A stretch of DNA of 64,000 nt from Streptomyces adelaidensis (GTDB lineage Bacteria > Actinomycetota > Actinomycetes > Streptomycetales > Streptomycetaceae), in assembly GCF_016598475.1 (NCBI RefSeq), contig NZ_JAEMUX010000049.1, positions 1-64,000 of the forward strand, in the 5' to 3' direction. The notes beneath the pieces are model-generated. The model saw nothing but the letters and a program-made list of their open reading frames with translations. It was not told the DNA's origin and did not search any database. Numbering within the stretch: position 1 is the stretch's first letter; every line of letters begins with the position of its first letter. This document shows, in pieces, positions 42,379-52,778 of the stretch. A program made the position numbers and the translations under genes.

Positions 42379-44487
42379 TCAATCTTTCGCCGATGTACTA
42401 CGGATTTCGCAGGCGTTAGAGCCGTGTTCCGTCTCGATCTCGTCGATGAGGCCGGTCTCGCCGGTCTCCCGGTCCGCAGACTCGTCGCCGAGCAGTCGCT
42501 CGGCGGCCGTCCGGTGCAGCCGGGCCGCCGCCGGGTCGCCGAGCCGCTCCAGGGTGTCGGCGAGCCGGAGCTGGAGCGCGGCCTGCAGCCGGGTGTCGTC
42601 GGCGCGCCGCGCCCACTCCACCGCCTCCTGGCAGGTGTGCAGCGACTCCTCGGGCCGGTCCGCGTACTCCTGGACGCGGGCCATCTCGCTCAACGCCCTT
42701 GCCTGGCCGCCGACATCGCCGAGCCTGCGGTAGCCGGTGAGCGCCGAGCTCCAGTTGCGCAGCGCCTCGCCGTACTGGCCCGCGTGGGTGTGCGCGGCGG
42801 CGATCCGGCCGTACAGCCGGGCGGCGTCCTCGCGCTCGTCCCGGGCGAGCCGCTGGACGAGCGCCCTGCCGTACCAGTCGGCGGCCCGTTCGTAGTCCGC
42901 CAGCTCCTGGTGGGCGCCGCCCACGGATTCCATCGCGCGGCCGGTCGCGTAGGGGTCGTTCGCGGCCCGTCCGGCGTCGAGCGCGGCCCGGTAGCGGGCC
43001 AGTGCCGCCTTCGAACGGCCGGTCCTGGCGTCCAGGTCGCCGAGGTTCAGCAGGGCCGCGGCCTGCTCGCGGGGCAGGTCGCGGCGCTCGGCCACATCGA
43101 GGACGAGCCGGTGGATGCCGTACAGGTCGGGAGCCGCGGCCTGCGTGCCGAAATGCGCCACCATGGCCCGGACCAGCTGGGACATCAGCCGCCGGGCCAG
43201 GGTGTCCAGCTCCCCGTCGGCGACGGCGAGCCGGGCCGCGGCGAGCAGCGCGGGCCGGCGCGTGCGCAGCCACTCCTCGGCGGCCCTGGGGCTCGGGAAG
43301 CGCAGCGCCTTCGGCATGCCGAGGAGCTTCTCGCGCGCCAGCGGGCTGTCGGTCTCGGTGATGGCCCGGCACGACTGCAGCAGCCGTACCGTCCGCTCCA
43401 GCATCCGCGCGCGGGCCAACTGCAGCTCGCCCGGCCGCTCCTGGCTCTCGGCGAGGGACCACAGCAGCGGCTGGAGGCAGCCGGGGACCTCGTACTGGGG
43501 CAGCGGCGAGTCGACCGGGTGCAGGAACCCGAGGGCCACGAAGTCGTCCAGCGTGGTGCGGGCCGCGCCGACCGAGGAGCCGGCGAGCCCGGAGGCGATG
43601 TGCGGGTCGACCAGGCCCTCAGGGGCGAGGGCGAGAAGGCGCAGTATCCGGGCGGCGGGGCTCGGCAGGGACGCGTACGACAGCTTGAAGACCTTGGCGA
43701 GCGGCGGGCTGTCGTCGCCCTCGGCGCGCAGCTGTTTGGCCAGGTCGGAGACGGCTGCCATGGGCCGGGCGGCGAGCCAGCCGCCGGCGAGCCGCAGCGC
43801 GGCGGGGTGGGCGCCGCACACCTCGGCGAGCCCCTCGGCCGAGCGCGGGTCCACGGTGATCCGCACGGAGCCGGTGAAGCGTTCCAGCAGCTCCACCGCG
43901 GACTTGGTGTCCAGTCCGCCCAGCGTGCACGGGCGGACGTCGGAGATGCCCGTCAGCGGCCCCTCGGAGACCGCCACGACCAGGGAGTCGGGGGTGGCCG
44001 GCAGCAGCGCGTCGACCTGCTCGGCGTCCGCCGCGTCGTCGAGCAGGAGCACCACCCGGCGCTCGGTCAGCGCCTCCCGCAACGCCTCGCTGAGATCGTC
44101 CTCGTCGGCCCCGGCCGGCGCCGACACCCCGAGCTCACCGAGCAGTTCCCGCGCCGCCCGCTCGACCGGGACACGGGTGCCGTCCGGCTCGGTGAGACGT
44201 GCCCGCAGCACGCCATCGGGGTAACCGTCGGTAACCTGCCGTACGAGTTCCTCGGCGAGGGCGCTGCGGCCGAAACCGGGCCGGCCGGCGATGAGCAGCA
44301 CGCGCGCGTGGGGCGCCTTCCGGCCCGCGATGGTGTTCAGCCCGGCCCGGCCGATGTCGGCCCGCAGTTCCTTCAACTCTCTTGCCCGGCCGAGGAACTG
44401 ACTGTCCGTGGGGGCGGCCTCGACAGCCGGGGGCCGCCCTGTACCGGAGACCCGGGCGCCCCCGATGTCCACCGCCTGATCCGCCAC
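42379..44487 (-). CDS. P-loop/TPR protein (AfsR-like STAND without DNA-binding domain)
   Basis: A 702-residue protein with a P-loop NTPase region like NB-ARC/STAND proteins (about residues 30-330) and tetratricopeptide repeats (about 445-660; AAALLNLGDLDARTGRSKAA, TGRAMESVGGAHQELADYER, ARLYGRIAAAHTHAGQYGEA, ARALSEMARVQEYADRPEES). The N-terminal DNA-binding domain of AfsR/SARP proteins is absent. Walker A reads GRPGFGRSAL, with Arg replacing the invariant Lys; Walker B is RRVVLLLDDAADAEQV. GTG-type start at 44487. It is a lone gene between ald and a Nudix gene. Likely a signal-responsive scaffold that may bind but not hydrolyse nucleotide. Confidence 0.85.
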   Translation of the reverse strand: MADQAVDIGGARVSGTGRPPAVEAAPTDSQFLGRARELKELRADIGRAGLNTIAGRKAPHARVLLIAGRPGFGRSALAEELVRQVTDGYPDGVLRARLTEPDGTRVPVERAARELLGELGVSAPAGADEDDLSEALREALTERRVVLLLDDAADAEQVDALLPATPDSLVVAVSEGPLTGISDVRPCTLGGLDTKSAVELLERFTGSVRITVDPRSAEGLAEVCGAHPAALRLAGGWLAARPMAAVSDLAKQLRAEGDDSPPLAKVFKLSYASLPSPAARILRLLALAPEGLVDPHIASGLAGSSVGAARTTLDDFVALGFLHPVDSPLPQYEVPGCLQPLLWSLAESQERPGELQLARARMLERTVRLLQSCRAITETDSPLAREKLLGMPKALRFPSPRAAEEWLRTRRPALLAAARLAVADGELDTLARRLMSQLVRAMVAHFGTQAAAPDLYGIHRLVLDVAERRDLPREQAAALLNLGDLDARTGRSKAALARYRAALDAGRAANDPYATGRAMESVGGAHQELADYERAADWYGRALVQRLARDEREDAARLYGRIAAAHTHAGQYGEALRNWSSALTGYRRLGDVGGQARALSEMARVQEYADRPEESLHTCQEAVEWARRADDTRLQAALQLRLADTLERLGDPAAARLHRTAAERLLGDESADRETGETGLIDEIETEHGSNACEIRSTSAKD

Positions 44488-44654
44488 GGGCCACTCTCCC
44501 GTCCCACTGCACGAGCAAGCCCGCCGGGACTCCGGTTCGGGCGTTTCCCGAGCCTAGTTCACGCTCTGCGACGATCTGGGCGGAGCACGGCGGGCAGGTC
44601 CCTCGATCGGATCAGCAGATCGTAGGACTGGCGGTGTGAGGACGCTGTGAGGAC

Positions 44655-44675
44655 GTCCTGAGGGCGGGTCAGGAC
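44655..44675 (-). terminator. Weak hairpin overlapping the Nudix stop
   Basis: GTCCTGA (44655-44661) pairs with TCAGGAC (44669-44675) around GGGCGGG. It includes the stop codon of the Nudix gene (44671-44669). Short, so its function is uncertain. Confidence 0.45.
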
Positions 44676-45295
44676 TCGAACGGCCGCGCGGGCCACGGCG
44701 CCTCGGCCGGGCGCAGCGCTTCGATATCGCCCCCGGCGCGCGCCGCCACCAGCGAAAGCGCCCCCACCACCAGGCAGTTGTTGTGCAGCTCCCCGGCCAG
44801 CGCACCCCGCACCAGTTCGTCCAGGGGAACCCGGGCCAACTCCATGTCGGCCTCCTCGTCCTCCACCTCGAAACGCTGCCCCTCGGCCTCGGACAGGTCC
44901 CGGGCCAGGAAGATGCGCACGGCCTCGTCGCAGCCGCCGGGCGTGGTGTAGACGTCGGTCAGCACCCGCCAGTCCTCCGCCTTGACGTGCGCCTCCTCGT
45001 ACAGCTCGCGCTGGGCGGCGTGCAGCGGGTTCTCCCCGGGCACATCGAGGAGCCCGGCCGGGATCTCCCACAGCTTCTGGCGGACGGGATGACGGTACTG
45101 CCGGATGACCAGGGCCCGGTCCTGGTCGTCGACGGCGAGGACGGCGACGGAGCCGGGGTGGACCTGGTAGTCGCGGCCGACGACCGAACCGTCCGGCATG
45201 ACCACGTCGTCGGTGCGTACGGAGGTCTTCTTGCCGACGAACGGCGTCTCGCTCGCCCGGACCTCCCACTTTTCGGCGGTGTCCTTGATCGTCAT
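44669..45295 (-). CDS. Nudix hydrolase, ADP-ribose pyrophosphatase type
   Basis: A 208-residue Nudix enzyme of the ADP-ribose pyrophosphatase group, splitting ADP-ribose to AMP and ribose-5-phosphate. The ATG at 45295 follows GGAGGACGA; the longer frame adds nothing conserved. The beta-strand VLAVDDQDRALVIRQYRHPV precedes the Nudix box (AGLLDVPGENPLHAAQRELY then EE, about residues 92-113); the box has one residue more than canonical between Gly and Glu, as is common in the actinobacterial members. It lies 98 bases downstream of pyrG and may be co-transcribed with it past a moderate hairpin. Confidence 0.92.
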   Translation of the reverse strand: MTIKDTAEKWEVRASETPFVGKKTSVRTDDVVMPDGSVVGRDYQVHPGSVAVLAVDDQDRALVIRQYRHPVRQKLWEIPAGLLDVPGENPLHAAQRELYEEAHVKAEDWRVLTDVYTTPGGCDEAVRIFLARDLSEAEGQRFEVEDEEADMELARVPLDELVRGALAGELHNNCLVVGALSLVAARAGGDIEALRPAEAPWPARPFES

Positions 45296-45328
45296 GTCGA
45301 CTCGTCCTCCCACACGTGCAACACAGAA

Positions 45329-45364
45329 ACCGGGGCACACATCCCGAAAGACATGCACCCCGGT
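45329..45364 (-). terminator. Hairpin between pyrG and the Nudix gene
   Basis: ACCGGGG (45329-45335) pairs with CCCCGGT (45358-45364); the 22-base loop can pair partly on itself. It lies 29 bases past the pyrG stop and could attenuate transcription into the Nudix gene. Confidence 0.5.
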
Positions 45365-45392
45365 CACCGTACAGCTCTTGTGCCGCTCGGTT

Positions 45393-47060
<1,668 letters not shown>

Positions 47061-47438
47061 GGCCAAGAGGGGGCTCCCGTGGTCGCGATTCGGTGTGCGG
47101 GTCGGCCGCCGCCCGATCAAGTCGTCGGGGGTGCCGTCGCTGCGGTTCGGGGGTCCCTTGCGAATTTTCGACGTGGGGCGTCCACCGGTCCACGGGCTAC
47201 CAGGGTATCAGCGAAGGAACACGATCGCTTCCGGCCACGCTCCGCGCACGGGCCGCCACGGACCTGGTACGACGATCGGCGAATCTCGGTCAGGCGTCAC
47301 CCTTGGGTCACCCGTTCGGCCCACCCGTGTTGTCGGGAGCGGCACGCGGAGCCCTCCGGTGCGTCGTATCCTCTTCGGACACTCGCTGCCGAGCCCGGCC
47401 GGCGCAACGGCACCACCCCCGGCCGTCACCGGTTAATC

Positions 47439-47495
47439 ACGAGATCTCGTCAGTTCGTTGAGCAACGATCGCCTCGTTTGCGTTGAGGATCGTTG
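47439..47495. promoter_or_regulatory. Palindromes in the pyrG-GH15 divergent region
   Basis: A perfect 12-base palindrome ACGAGATCTCGT (47439-47450) is followed by CAACGATC (47463-47470) paired with GATCGTTG (47488-47495), and by two CGTTGAG direct repeats in the same stretch. Dense symmetry 120-170 bases before the GH15 start suggests a regulated promoter. The rest of 47061-47610 shows no gene. Confidence 0.55.
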
Positions 47496-47610
47496 TAGCG
47501 ACATCGCATGACACCGTCCCTTGGATCACTCTGGAATATGGATTCCCTGTCGATCCCTCGGGTCCCTTGACCGCACACCGCACAGCGACCGCCCCTCGGG
47601 GGGCGACGAC

Positions 47611-49437
47611 GTGGCCGTTCGACTGGAGTTGCACGTGGCCGGGCGCATCGAAGACTACGCACTCATCGGAGACATGCAGACCGCTGCCCTGGTCTGCCGG
47701 GACGGCACGGTCGATTGGCTGTGCCTGCCCCGCTTCGACTCCCATGCCGTCTTCGCGGGACTGCTCGGCACGGAGGAACACGGGTTCTGGCGCCTGGGCC
47801 CCGCGCACGCGGCGGACGCGGAGCCGCCGACCGCCTCCCGGCGCAGGTACCGCGGCGACTCGCTGATCCTGGAATCCGAGTGGGACACCCCGCGCGGCAC
47901 GGTCCGTGTGACCGATTTCATGCCGCCCCGTGACGGCGCCCCCCAGCTGATCCGCATCGTGGAGGGCATCAGCGGCCGGGTCCCGATGCGCTCGGCGCTG
48001 CGCATGCGGTTCTCCTACGGTCGGGTCGTGCCCTGGGTGCACAAGCACGAGGGGCGCACAGTAGCCGTGGCGGGGCCGGACTCGGTGTGGTTCGACACCG
48101 AGTGCGAGACATACGGCAAGGCGCTGACCACGTACGCCGACTTCACGGTGACGCCGGGCGACCGGATCGCGTTCACGATCTCCTGGGAGCCGTCGCACAA
48201 GCAGCCCCCGCCGCTGCCGGAGCCGGAGCCGTCGCTCCGGGCGACCGAGGAGTTCTGGCGCGAGTGGGTCGAGCAGTGCACGTACCACGGCCCGTACCGC
48301 GAGGCGGTGGTCCGCTCACTCATCACCCTGAAGGCCCTGACGTACGCCCCGACCGGCGGTATCGTCGCGGCGCCGACGACCTCCCTGCCGGAGCACATCG
48401 GCGGAGTCCGCAACTGGGACTACCGCTACACCTGGCTGCGTGACGCGGCCATCACCCTCTCCTCGCTGCTGCGGACCGGCTACCGCGACGAGGCCCGCGC
48501 CTGGCGCGAGTGGCTCCTGCGGGCGGTCGCCGGCGACCCGGAGAACCTGCAGATCATGTACGGCATCGCGGGTGAGCGGGAACTGGGCGAGGCCGAGCTG
48601 GAGTGGCTGCCCGGATACGAGAACTCGGGCCCGGTCCGGGTCGGCAACGGCGCCGCGCACCAGCTCCAGCTGGATGTGTACGGCGAGGTCACCGAGGCCC
48701 TGCACCTGGCCCACATGACGGGCCTGGCCCGCAACGACTACGCCTCCCTCCTCCAGCTGAAGCTGATCCGCTACCTGGAGGACCACTGGGACGAGCCCGA
48801 CGAGGGCATCTGGGAGGTCCGCGGCCCGCGCCGGCACTTCGTGCACTCCAAGGTCATGGCCTGGGTCGCCGTCGACCGCACGATCAAGCTCATCGAGTCC
48901 GGCGACGCGGACGGCCCGCTGGAGAAGTGGCGCGAGCTGCGCGACGACATCCACCGGGACGTGTGCGAGAAGGGCTACGACAAGGAGCGCAACACCTTCA
49001 CCCAGTCGTACGGCTCGAAGGAGCTGGACGCCTCGCTGCTCCTCATCCCGCAGATGGGCTTCCTGCCGCCGGACGACAAGCGGGTCATCGGCACCATCGA
49101 GGCGATCCAGCGCGAGCTGTCCACCACGGACGGCTTCATCCTGCGCTACCCGACCTCCGGCGCGGACGAGGGCGTGGACGGTCTGCCGGGCGACGAGGGC
49201 GCGTTCCTCGCCTGCTCGTTCTGGATGGCCGACGACCTGGCGATGATCGGCCGCGTGGACGAGGCCCGCAAGCTCTTCGAGAAGCTGCTCTCCCTCCGCA
49301 ACGACCTGGGCCTGCTCGCCGAGGAGTGGGACCCGGTCCTCAAGCGCCAGGTCGGCAACTTCCCGCAGGCCTTCAGCCACGTGCCGCTCATCGACACGGC
49401 CCTGCGCCTGACCGCTTCGGGGGCGTACGGCGGCTGA
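47611..49437 (+). CDS. GH15-family glycoside hydrolase (trehalase/glucoamylase-like)
   Basis: A 608-residue GH15 protein. After an N-terminal beta-sandwich domain (IEDYALIGDMQTAALVCRDG, SRRRYRGDSLILESEWDTPR), the (alpha/alpha)6 catalytic barrel starts near residue 235. The catalytic acid region is RNWDYRYTWLRDAAIT (about 270), LEWLPGYENSGPVRVGNGA matches the family, and the general base is in GLLAEEWDP near 570. Actinobacterial members of this subgroup include trehalases and exo-alpha-glucosidases; which applies cannot be read from the sequence. No signal peptide, so cytoplasmic. GTG 47611 is preceded by GGGGGG. A terminator follows at once. Confidence 0.88.
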   Translation: MAVRLELHVAGRIEDYALIGDMQTAALVCRDGTVDWLCLPRFDSHAVFAGLLGTEEHGFWRLGPAHAADAEPPTASRRRYRGDSLILESEWDTPRGTVRVTDFMPPRDGAPQLIRIVEGISGRVPMRSALRMRFSYGRVVPWVHKHEGRTVAVAGPDSVWFDTECETYGKALTTYADFTVTPGDRIAFTISWEPSHKQPPPLPEPEPSLRATEEFWREWVEQCTYHGPYREAVVRSLITLKALTYAPTGGIVAAPTTSLPEHIGGVRNWDYRYTWLRDAAITLSSLLRTGYRDEARAWREWLLRAVAGDPENLQIMYGIAGERELGEAELEWLPGYENSGPVRVGNGAAHQLQLDVYGEVTEALHLAHMTGLARNDYASLLQLKLIRYLEDHWDEPDEGIWEVRGPRRHFVHSKVMAWVAVDRTIKLIESGDADGPLEKWRELRDDIHRDVCEKGYDKERNTFTQSYGSKELDASLLLIPQMGFLPPDDKRVIGTIEAIQRELSTTDGFILRYPTSGADEGVDGLPGDEGAFLACSFWMADDLAMIGRVDEARKLFEKLLSLRNDLGLLAEEWDPVLKRQVGNFPQAFSHVPLIDTALRLTASGAYGG

Positions 49438-49460
49438 GCGCGCCGTCGGGCCCGGCGCGC
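49438..49460 (+). terminator. Terminator immediately after the GH15 gene
   Basis: GCGCGCCG (49438-49445) pairs with CGGCGCGC (49453-49460) around seven bases, starting directly after the TGA. Confidence 0.8.
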
Positions 49461-49495
49461 ACGGCGGCGGACAGGGGCGCGGGCAGGCGCGCGCG

Positions 49496-49507
49496 GCAAG
49501 CGCTTGC
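49496..49507. promoter_or_regulatory. LacI-type palindrome
   Basis: GCAAGCGCTTGC, a perfect 12-base palindrome with the central AAGCGCTT that is typical of LacI-family operators, 155 bases upstream of the flavoprotein oxidase gene. No LacI gene is in the window. Confidence 0.55.
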
Positions 49508-49661
49508 GCTCGCTGGTACGGGTTGCTCGCGCCTGTCGGCGAGGCGCCCGCGCCTGCCGGGCGCGGGTGTTCGCGCCCCCTCCGCGCCGAACAGGACCGA
49601 TCCGCGGTACACGCCTAGCCTGGGGATAGTCCTGTCCCCTGGCTGAAAGGGGGCGGCTGCG

Positions 49662-51044
49662 ATGGCTCCCCTCTCGAAGGCGGGCGCGGCTCTCGCCGCG
49701 CTGCGCGAGGAGCTGGCCGGCGAGGTGTTCGCCCCGGAAGATCCTGGGTACGACGAGGCCCGGACGGTCTTCAACGCCATGATCGACCGGCGCCCGGCCG
49801 TGATCGCGCGGTGCGCGGACGAGATCGATGTCGTCCGTTCGGTGCGCTTCGCCCGTGACCTGGACCTGAAGATCGCGGTGCGCGGCGGCGGTCACAGCGT
49901 GGCCGGAATGGCACTGAACGACGGCGGACTCGTCATCGACCTGCGCCGGATGCACGCGGTCACGGTCCATCCCGGGTCCATGAGCGTACGGGTCGAGGGT
50001 GGGGCCACGATGAGCCATCTCGACCGCGCCACCGAGCCGTACGCCCTCGCGACCACCGGCGGCCGGGCCTCCACCACCGGCGTCGGCGGTTTCGTCCTCG
50101 GCGGCGGCAGCGGCTGGCTGGAACGGGCCTTCGGGCTCGCCGTCGACAATCTGCTCGGCGTCGAACTGGTGACCGCCGAGGGCCGTCCGGTCCGGGCGAC
50201 CGCCGAGGAGAACCCGGAGCTCTTCTGGGCCCTGCACGGCGGCGGCGGGAACTTCGGCGTGGCCACCGCGCTCACCCTCCGGCTGCACGAACTCCCCGCC
50301 TTCGCCATCGCCCTGCTGCTGTACCTGCCGGAGCACGGCCCCGAGGTGGCCCGCACGTACCGCGAGATCATCGAGAACGGCCACCCGGAGGCGGGCGGCG
50401 GAATCCTGTACCTCACCGGCCCGCCCGAGGAGTTCGTCCCCGAACACCTGGTGGGCGAGCTCACCTGCGGCGCCCTCCTCACGTACGCGGGCACCGAGGA
50501 CGACATGCGCAAGGTCGCCCAGCCGCTGCTGGCGCTTCCGCACGAGGCGGAGGTCGTCGGGGCCATGCCGTACGCGGACGTCCAGTGCATGATCGACGAT
50601 CCGCCCGGTCTGCGTAACTACTGGTCGGCGGAGTATCTGACCGGGCTGCCGGACGACCTGGTCGACGTCTTCTGCCGCCGTGCCCGCACGATGCCCGTGC
50701 CGACCGGCACCCAGCACGTGCTGTTCCCGATGGGCGGCGCGGTCGCCGACGGCCCCGCCGAGTACCCGGTGCCCTACCGGGGCTCACCGTGGGCCGTGCA
50801 CCCCTTCGGCATCTGGGAGAGCCCGGCCGACGACGAGCGGGGCGTTCGGTGGGTCCGGGACGTCCGCGCCGACGTCCGGCCGTGGCGCACCGGCGCGGTC
50901 TACCTCAACTTCATCGGCGACGAGGGCGCCGACCGGGTCGAGGCGGGCCTCGGCGCCGGGAACGCGCGGCGGCTGGCCGCGGTGAAGACGGAGTACGACC
51001 CGGACAACGTCTTCCGCTTCAACCACAACATCCGGCCCGTCTGA
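49662..51044 (+). CDS. FAD-linked oxidase, BBE-like (covalent flavin)
   Basis: A 460-residue flavoprotein oxidase of the vanillyl-alcohol-oxidase/berberine-bridge group. FAD domain: KIAVRGGGHSVAGMALNDGG with the flavin-linking His (about residue 78), then TTGGRASTTGVGGFVLGGGS. The second flavin-attachment Cys of bicovalent members is absent, so FAD should be held by the His alone, as in 6-hydroxynicotine oxidase-like enzymes. The BBE motif YDPDNVFRFNHNI closes the protein. ATG 49662 follows AAAGGGGG. Substrate unknown (sugars, alkaloids and other secondary alcohols or amines are used by relatives). The PucR regulator gene begins 62 bases downstream. Confidence 0.88.
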   Translation: MAPLSKAGAALAALREELAGEVFAPEDPGYDEARTVFNAMIDRRPAVIARCADEIDVVRSVRFARDLDLKIAVRGGGHSVAGMALNDGGLVIDLRRMHAVTVHPGSMSVRVEGGATMSHLDRATEPYALATTGGRASTTGVGGFVLGGGSGWLERAFGLAVDNLLGVELVTAEGRPVRATAEENPELFWALHGGGGNFGVATALTLRLHELPAFAIALLLYLPEHGPEVARTYREIIENGHPEAGGGILYLTGPPEEFVPEHLVGELTCGALLTYAGTEDDMRKVAQPLLALPHEAEVVGAMPYADVQCMIDDPPGLRNYWSAEYLTGLPDDLVDVFCRRARTMPVPTGTQHVLFPMGGAVADGPAEYPVPYRGSPWAVHPFGIWESPADDERGVRWVRDVRADVRPWRTGAVYLNFIGDEGADRVEAGLGAGNARRLAAVKTEYDPDNVFRFNHNIRPV

Positions 51045-51106
51045 GGAGCGGGCGCCGGGCCGGGCCGGAGATGCCCCCGCGCCGCGCGCGCGGGTACCGT
51101 CCGGTC

Positions 51107-52759
51107 ATGGACACCCGTGACAGCCGCGAACCCGGTGCCGGCCACGAGGCGCGGGGCGGCATCACCGTGCGCCGGGCGCTGGAGCTGCCCGGGCTGCGCG
51201 GCGGGCTGCCGGAGGTCCTGGCCGGCGCCGACCGGCTGCAGCGGACCGTGCGCTGGGTGCACGCGGGCGAGGTCCCGAACATCGCCTCGCTCCTCAAAGG
51301 CGGCGAACTGCTGCTGACCACCGGTTACGGGCTGGGCACCCGCCCCGCCGACGAGCGGGCGTTCGTACGGACCCTCGCCGAGCGCGGTATCGCGGCCCTC
51401 GTCATCGAACTGGGCCCGCGCTTCACCAGGCTCCCGGCCGCCCTCGTCGAGACCGCGCGCTCGGCCGGGCTCCCGCTCGTCCAGCTGCACCGCGAGGTGG
51501 CGTTCGTGACGGTCACCGAGGAGATCCACACCGAGATCGTCAACGGCCACTACGCACTCCTCCAGCAGGCCGAGGAGGTCCACCGGCGCTGCACCGAGGC
51601 CCTGCTCGGCGGGGGCGGCGTCCCCCAGGTCCTGGGCATCCTGGCCGACTTCAGCGGCAACCCGATCTTCCTGGAGACCGCCGACGGGCAGCTCCTGTTC
51701 GCCGCCGGGAGCGGTCCGGGGGACACCGATCCGCTCCAGGTGTGGGAGGGGCTGCGCGGCCGGCACAAGGAAGAGCCGCCGGCCGGGACGGCCATCGTCG
51801 ACGTACCGGGCGGCGGCCCGGGAACCGGCTCGGTACGGGCCCGCCTCGTCCTCCTGCCCGCCCTCGCCCCACTGGCCCCCGTGCACCGGATCGCCGCCGA
51901 GCGGGCGGCCGGCATCCTCGCCGTGGTCCTCATGCAGGCCCGGCAGGAGGAGGAGCTGGCGGCACGCGGGCGGGGCGACTTCCTCACCGATCTCGCCGAA
52001 GGCCGTATCCGGACGGAGGACGCCCCCGCCCAGGCCCGTGTCCTGGGCTTCAAGCCGGGCGGCGGCCCCCTCCTGCCTGTGGTCATGCGCCTCGCCGACG
52101 CGGGCCTGGTCCCCGGCGGCGGCTGGGCGGTCCTGGCCCGCGCGGTGGCCGAGGAGCTGGCCTCCGTGGGCGTACCCGCCCTTTTCGGCGTACGCCCCGT
52201 CGAGGGCCGCGTCCCGCTGCTGCTGGGCCTGCGCGCGGAGGCGGAGCGCCCGGCGGTGGCGGACAAGGTCGCTGCGGCGCTGCGGGCCGGCGTGGAGCGG
52301 GCCGGGACGCGGCGGCCGGGCGACCGGCCGCCCGTGGTGGTCGTCGGGGTGCCCGGCGGCTGGGCGGCCGCCTCGGCGGGCCTCAGACACGCGGCGGCGA
52401 CGGCGACGGCCGCGCAGGGCCTCGCCGACCGCCCCTGGTACGACGCCCGGCGCCTCGACATCGACCTGCTCCTGTGGCGGCTGCGCGACCACCCCGACCT
52501 GGCCGCCTTCGTGGACCGCGCGATCGGTCCCCTGCGCGACCACGACGACCGCTCCAAACCACCCCTGCTGCCCACCCTGGAGACCTACCTGGCCCACGCC
52601 GGCCGCAAGGCGGAGACCGCCCGCGAGCTGCACCTCAACCGGCAGACCCTTTACAACCGCCTCGCCCGCATCGGCGAACTCCTGGGCACCGACCTGGACG
52701 ACCCGCAGGCCGTGCTGGCGCTGAGCCTGGCACTGCGGGCGCGCAGACACGTCATGTGA
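51107..52759 (+). CDS. PucR-family transcription regulator
   Basis: A 550-residue regulator. PucR N-terminal domain at about 22-140 (TVRRALELPGLRGGLPEVLA, VRWVHAGEVPNIASLLKGGE, LLTTGYGLG), a GGDEF-like middle part (about 300-430) and the C-terminal PucR helix-turn-helix (LETYLAHAGRKAETARELHL, NRQTLYNRLARIGELLG, about 490-530). Such regulators control purine or amine/amino acid catabolism and often sit next to their target genes, here possibly the flavin oxidase upstream. Start at ATG 51107 has no ribosome-binding site; TACCGT ends 6 bases before it, suggesting a leaderless mRNA. Confidence 0.9.
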   Translation: MDTRDSREPGAGHEARGGITVRRALELPGLRGGLPEVLAGADRLQRTVRWVHAGEVPNIASLLKGGELLLTTGYGLGTRPADERAFVRTLAERGIAALVIELGPRFTRLPAALVETARSAGLPLVQLHREVAFVTVTEEIHTEIVNGHYALLQQAEEVHRRCTEALLGGGGVPQVLGILADFSGNPIFLETADGQLLFAAGSGPGDTDPLQVWEGLRGRHKEEPPAGTAIVDVPGGGPGTGSVRARLVLLPALAPLAPVHRIAAERAAGILAVVLMQARQEEELAARGRGDFLTDLAEGRIRTEDAPAQARVLGFKPGGGPLLPVVMRLADAGLVPGGGWAVLARAVAEELASVGVPALFGVRPVEGRVPLLLGLRAEAERPAVADKVAAALRAGVERAGTRRPGDRPPVVVVGVPGGWAAASAGLRHAAATATAAQGLADRPWYDARRLDIDLLLWRLRDHPDLAAFVDRAIGPLRDHDDRSKPPLLPTLETYLAHAGRKAETARELHLNRQTLYNRLARIGELLGTDLDDPQAVLALSLALRARRHVM

Positions 52760-52778
52760 GCCTGCCGGGGCGTGAGAG

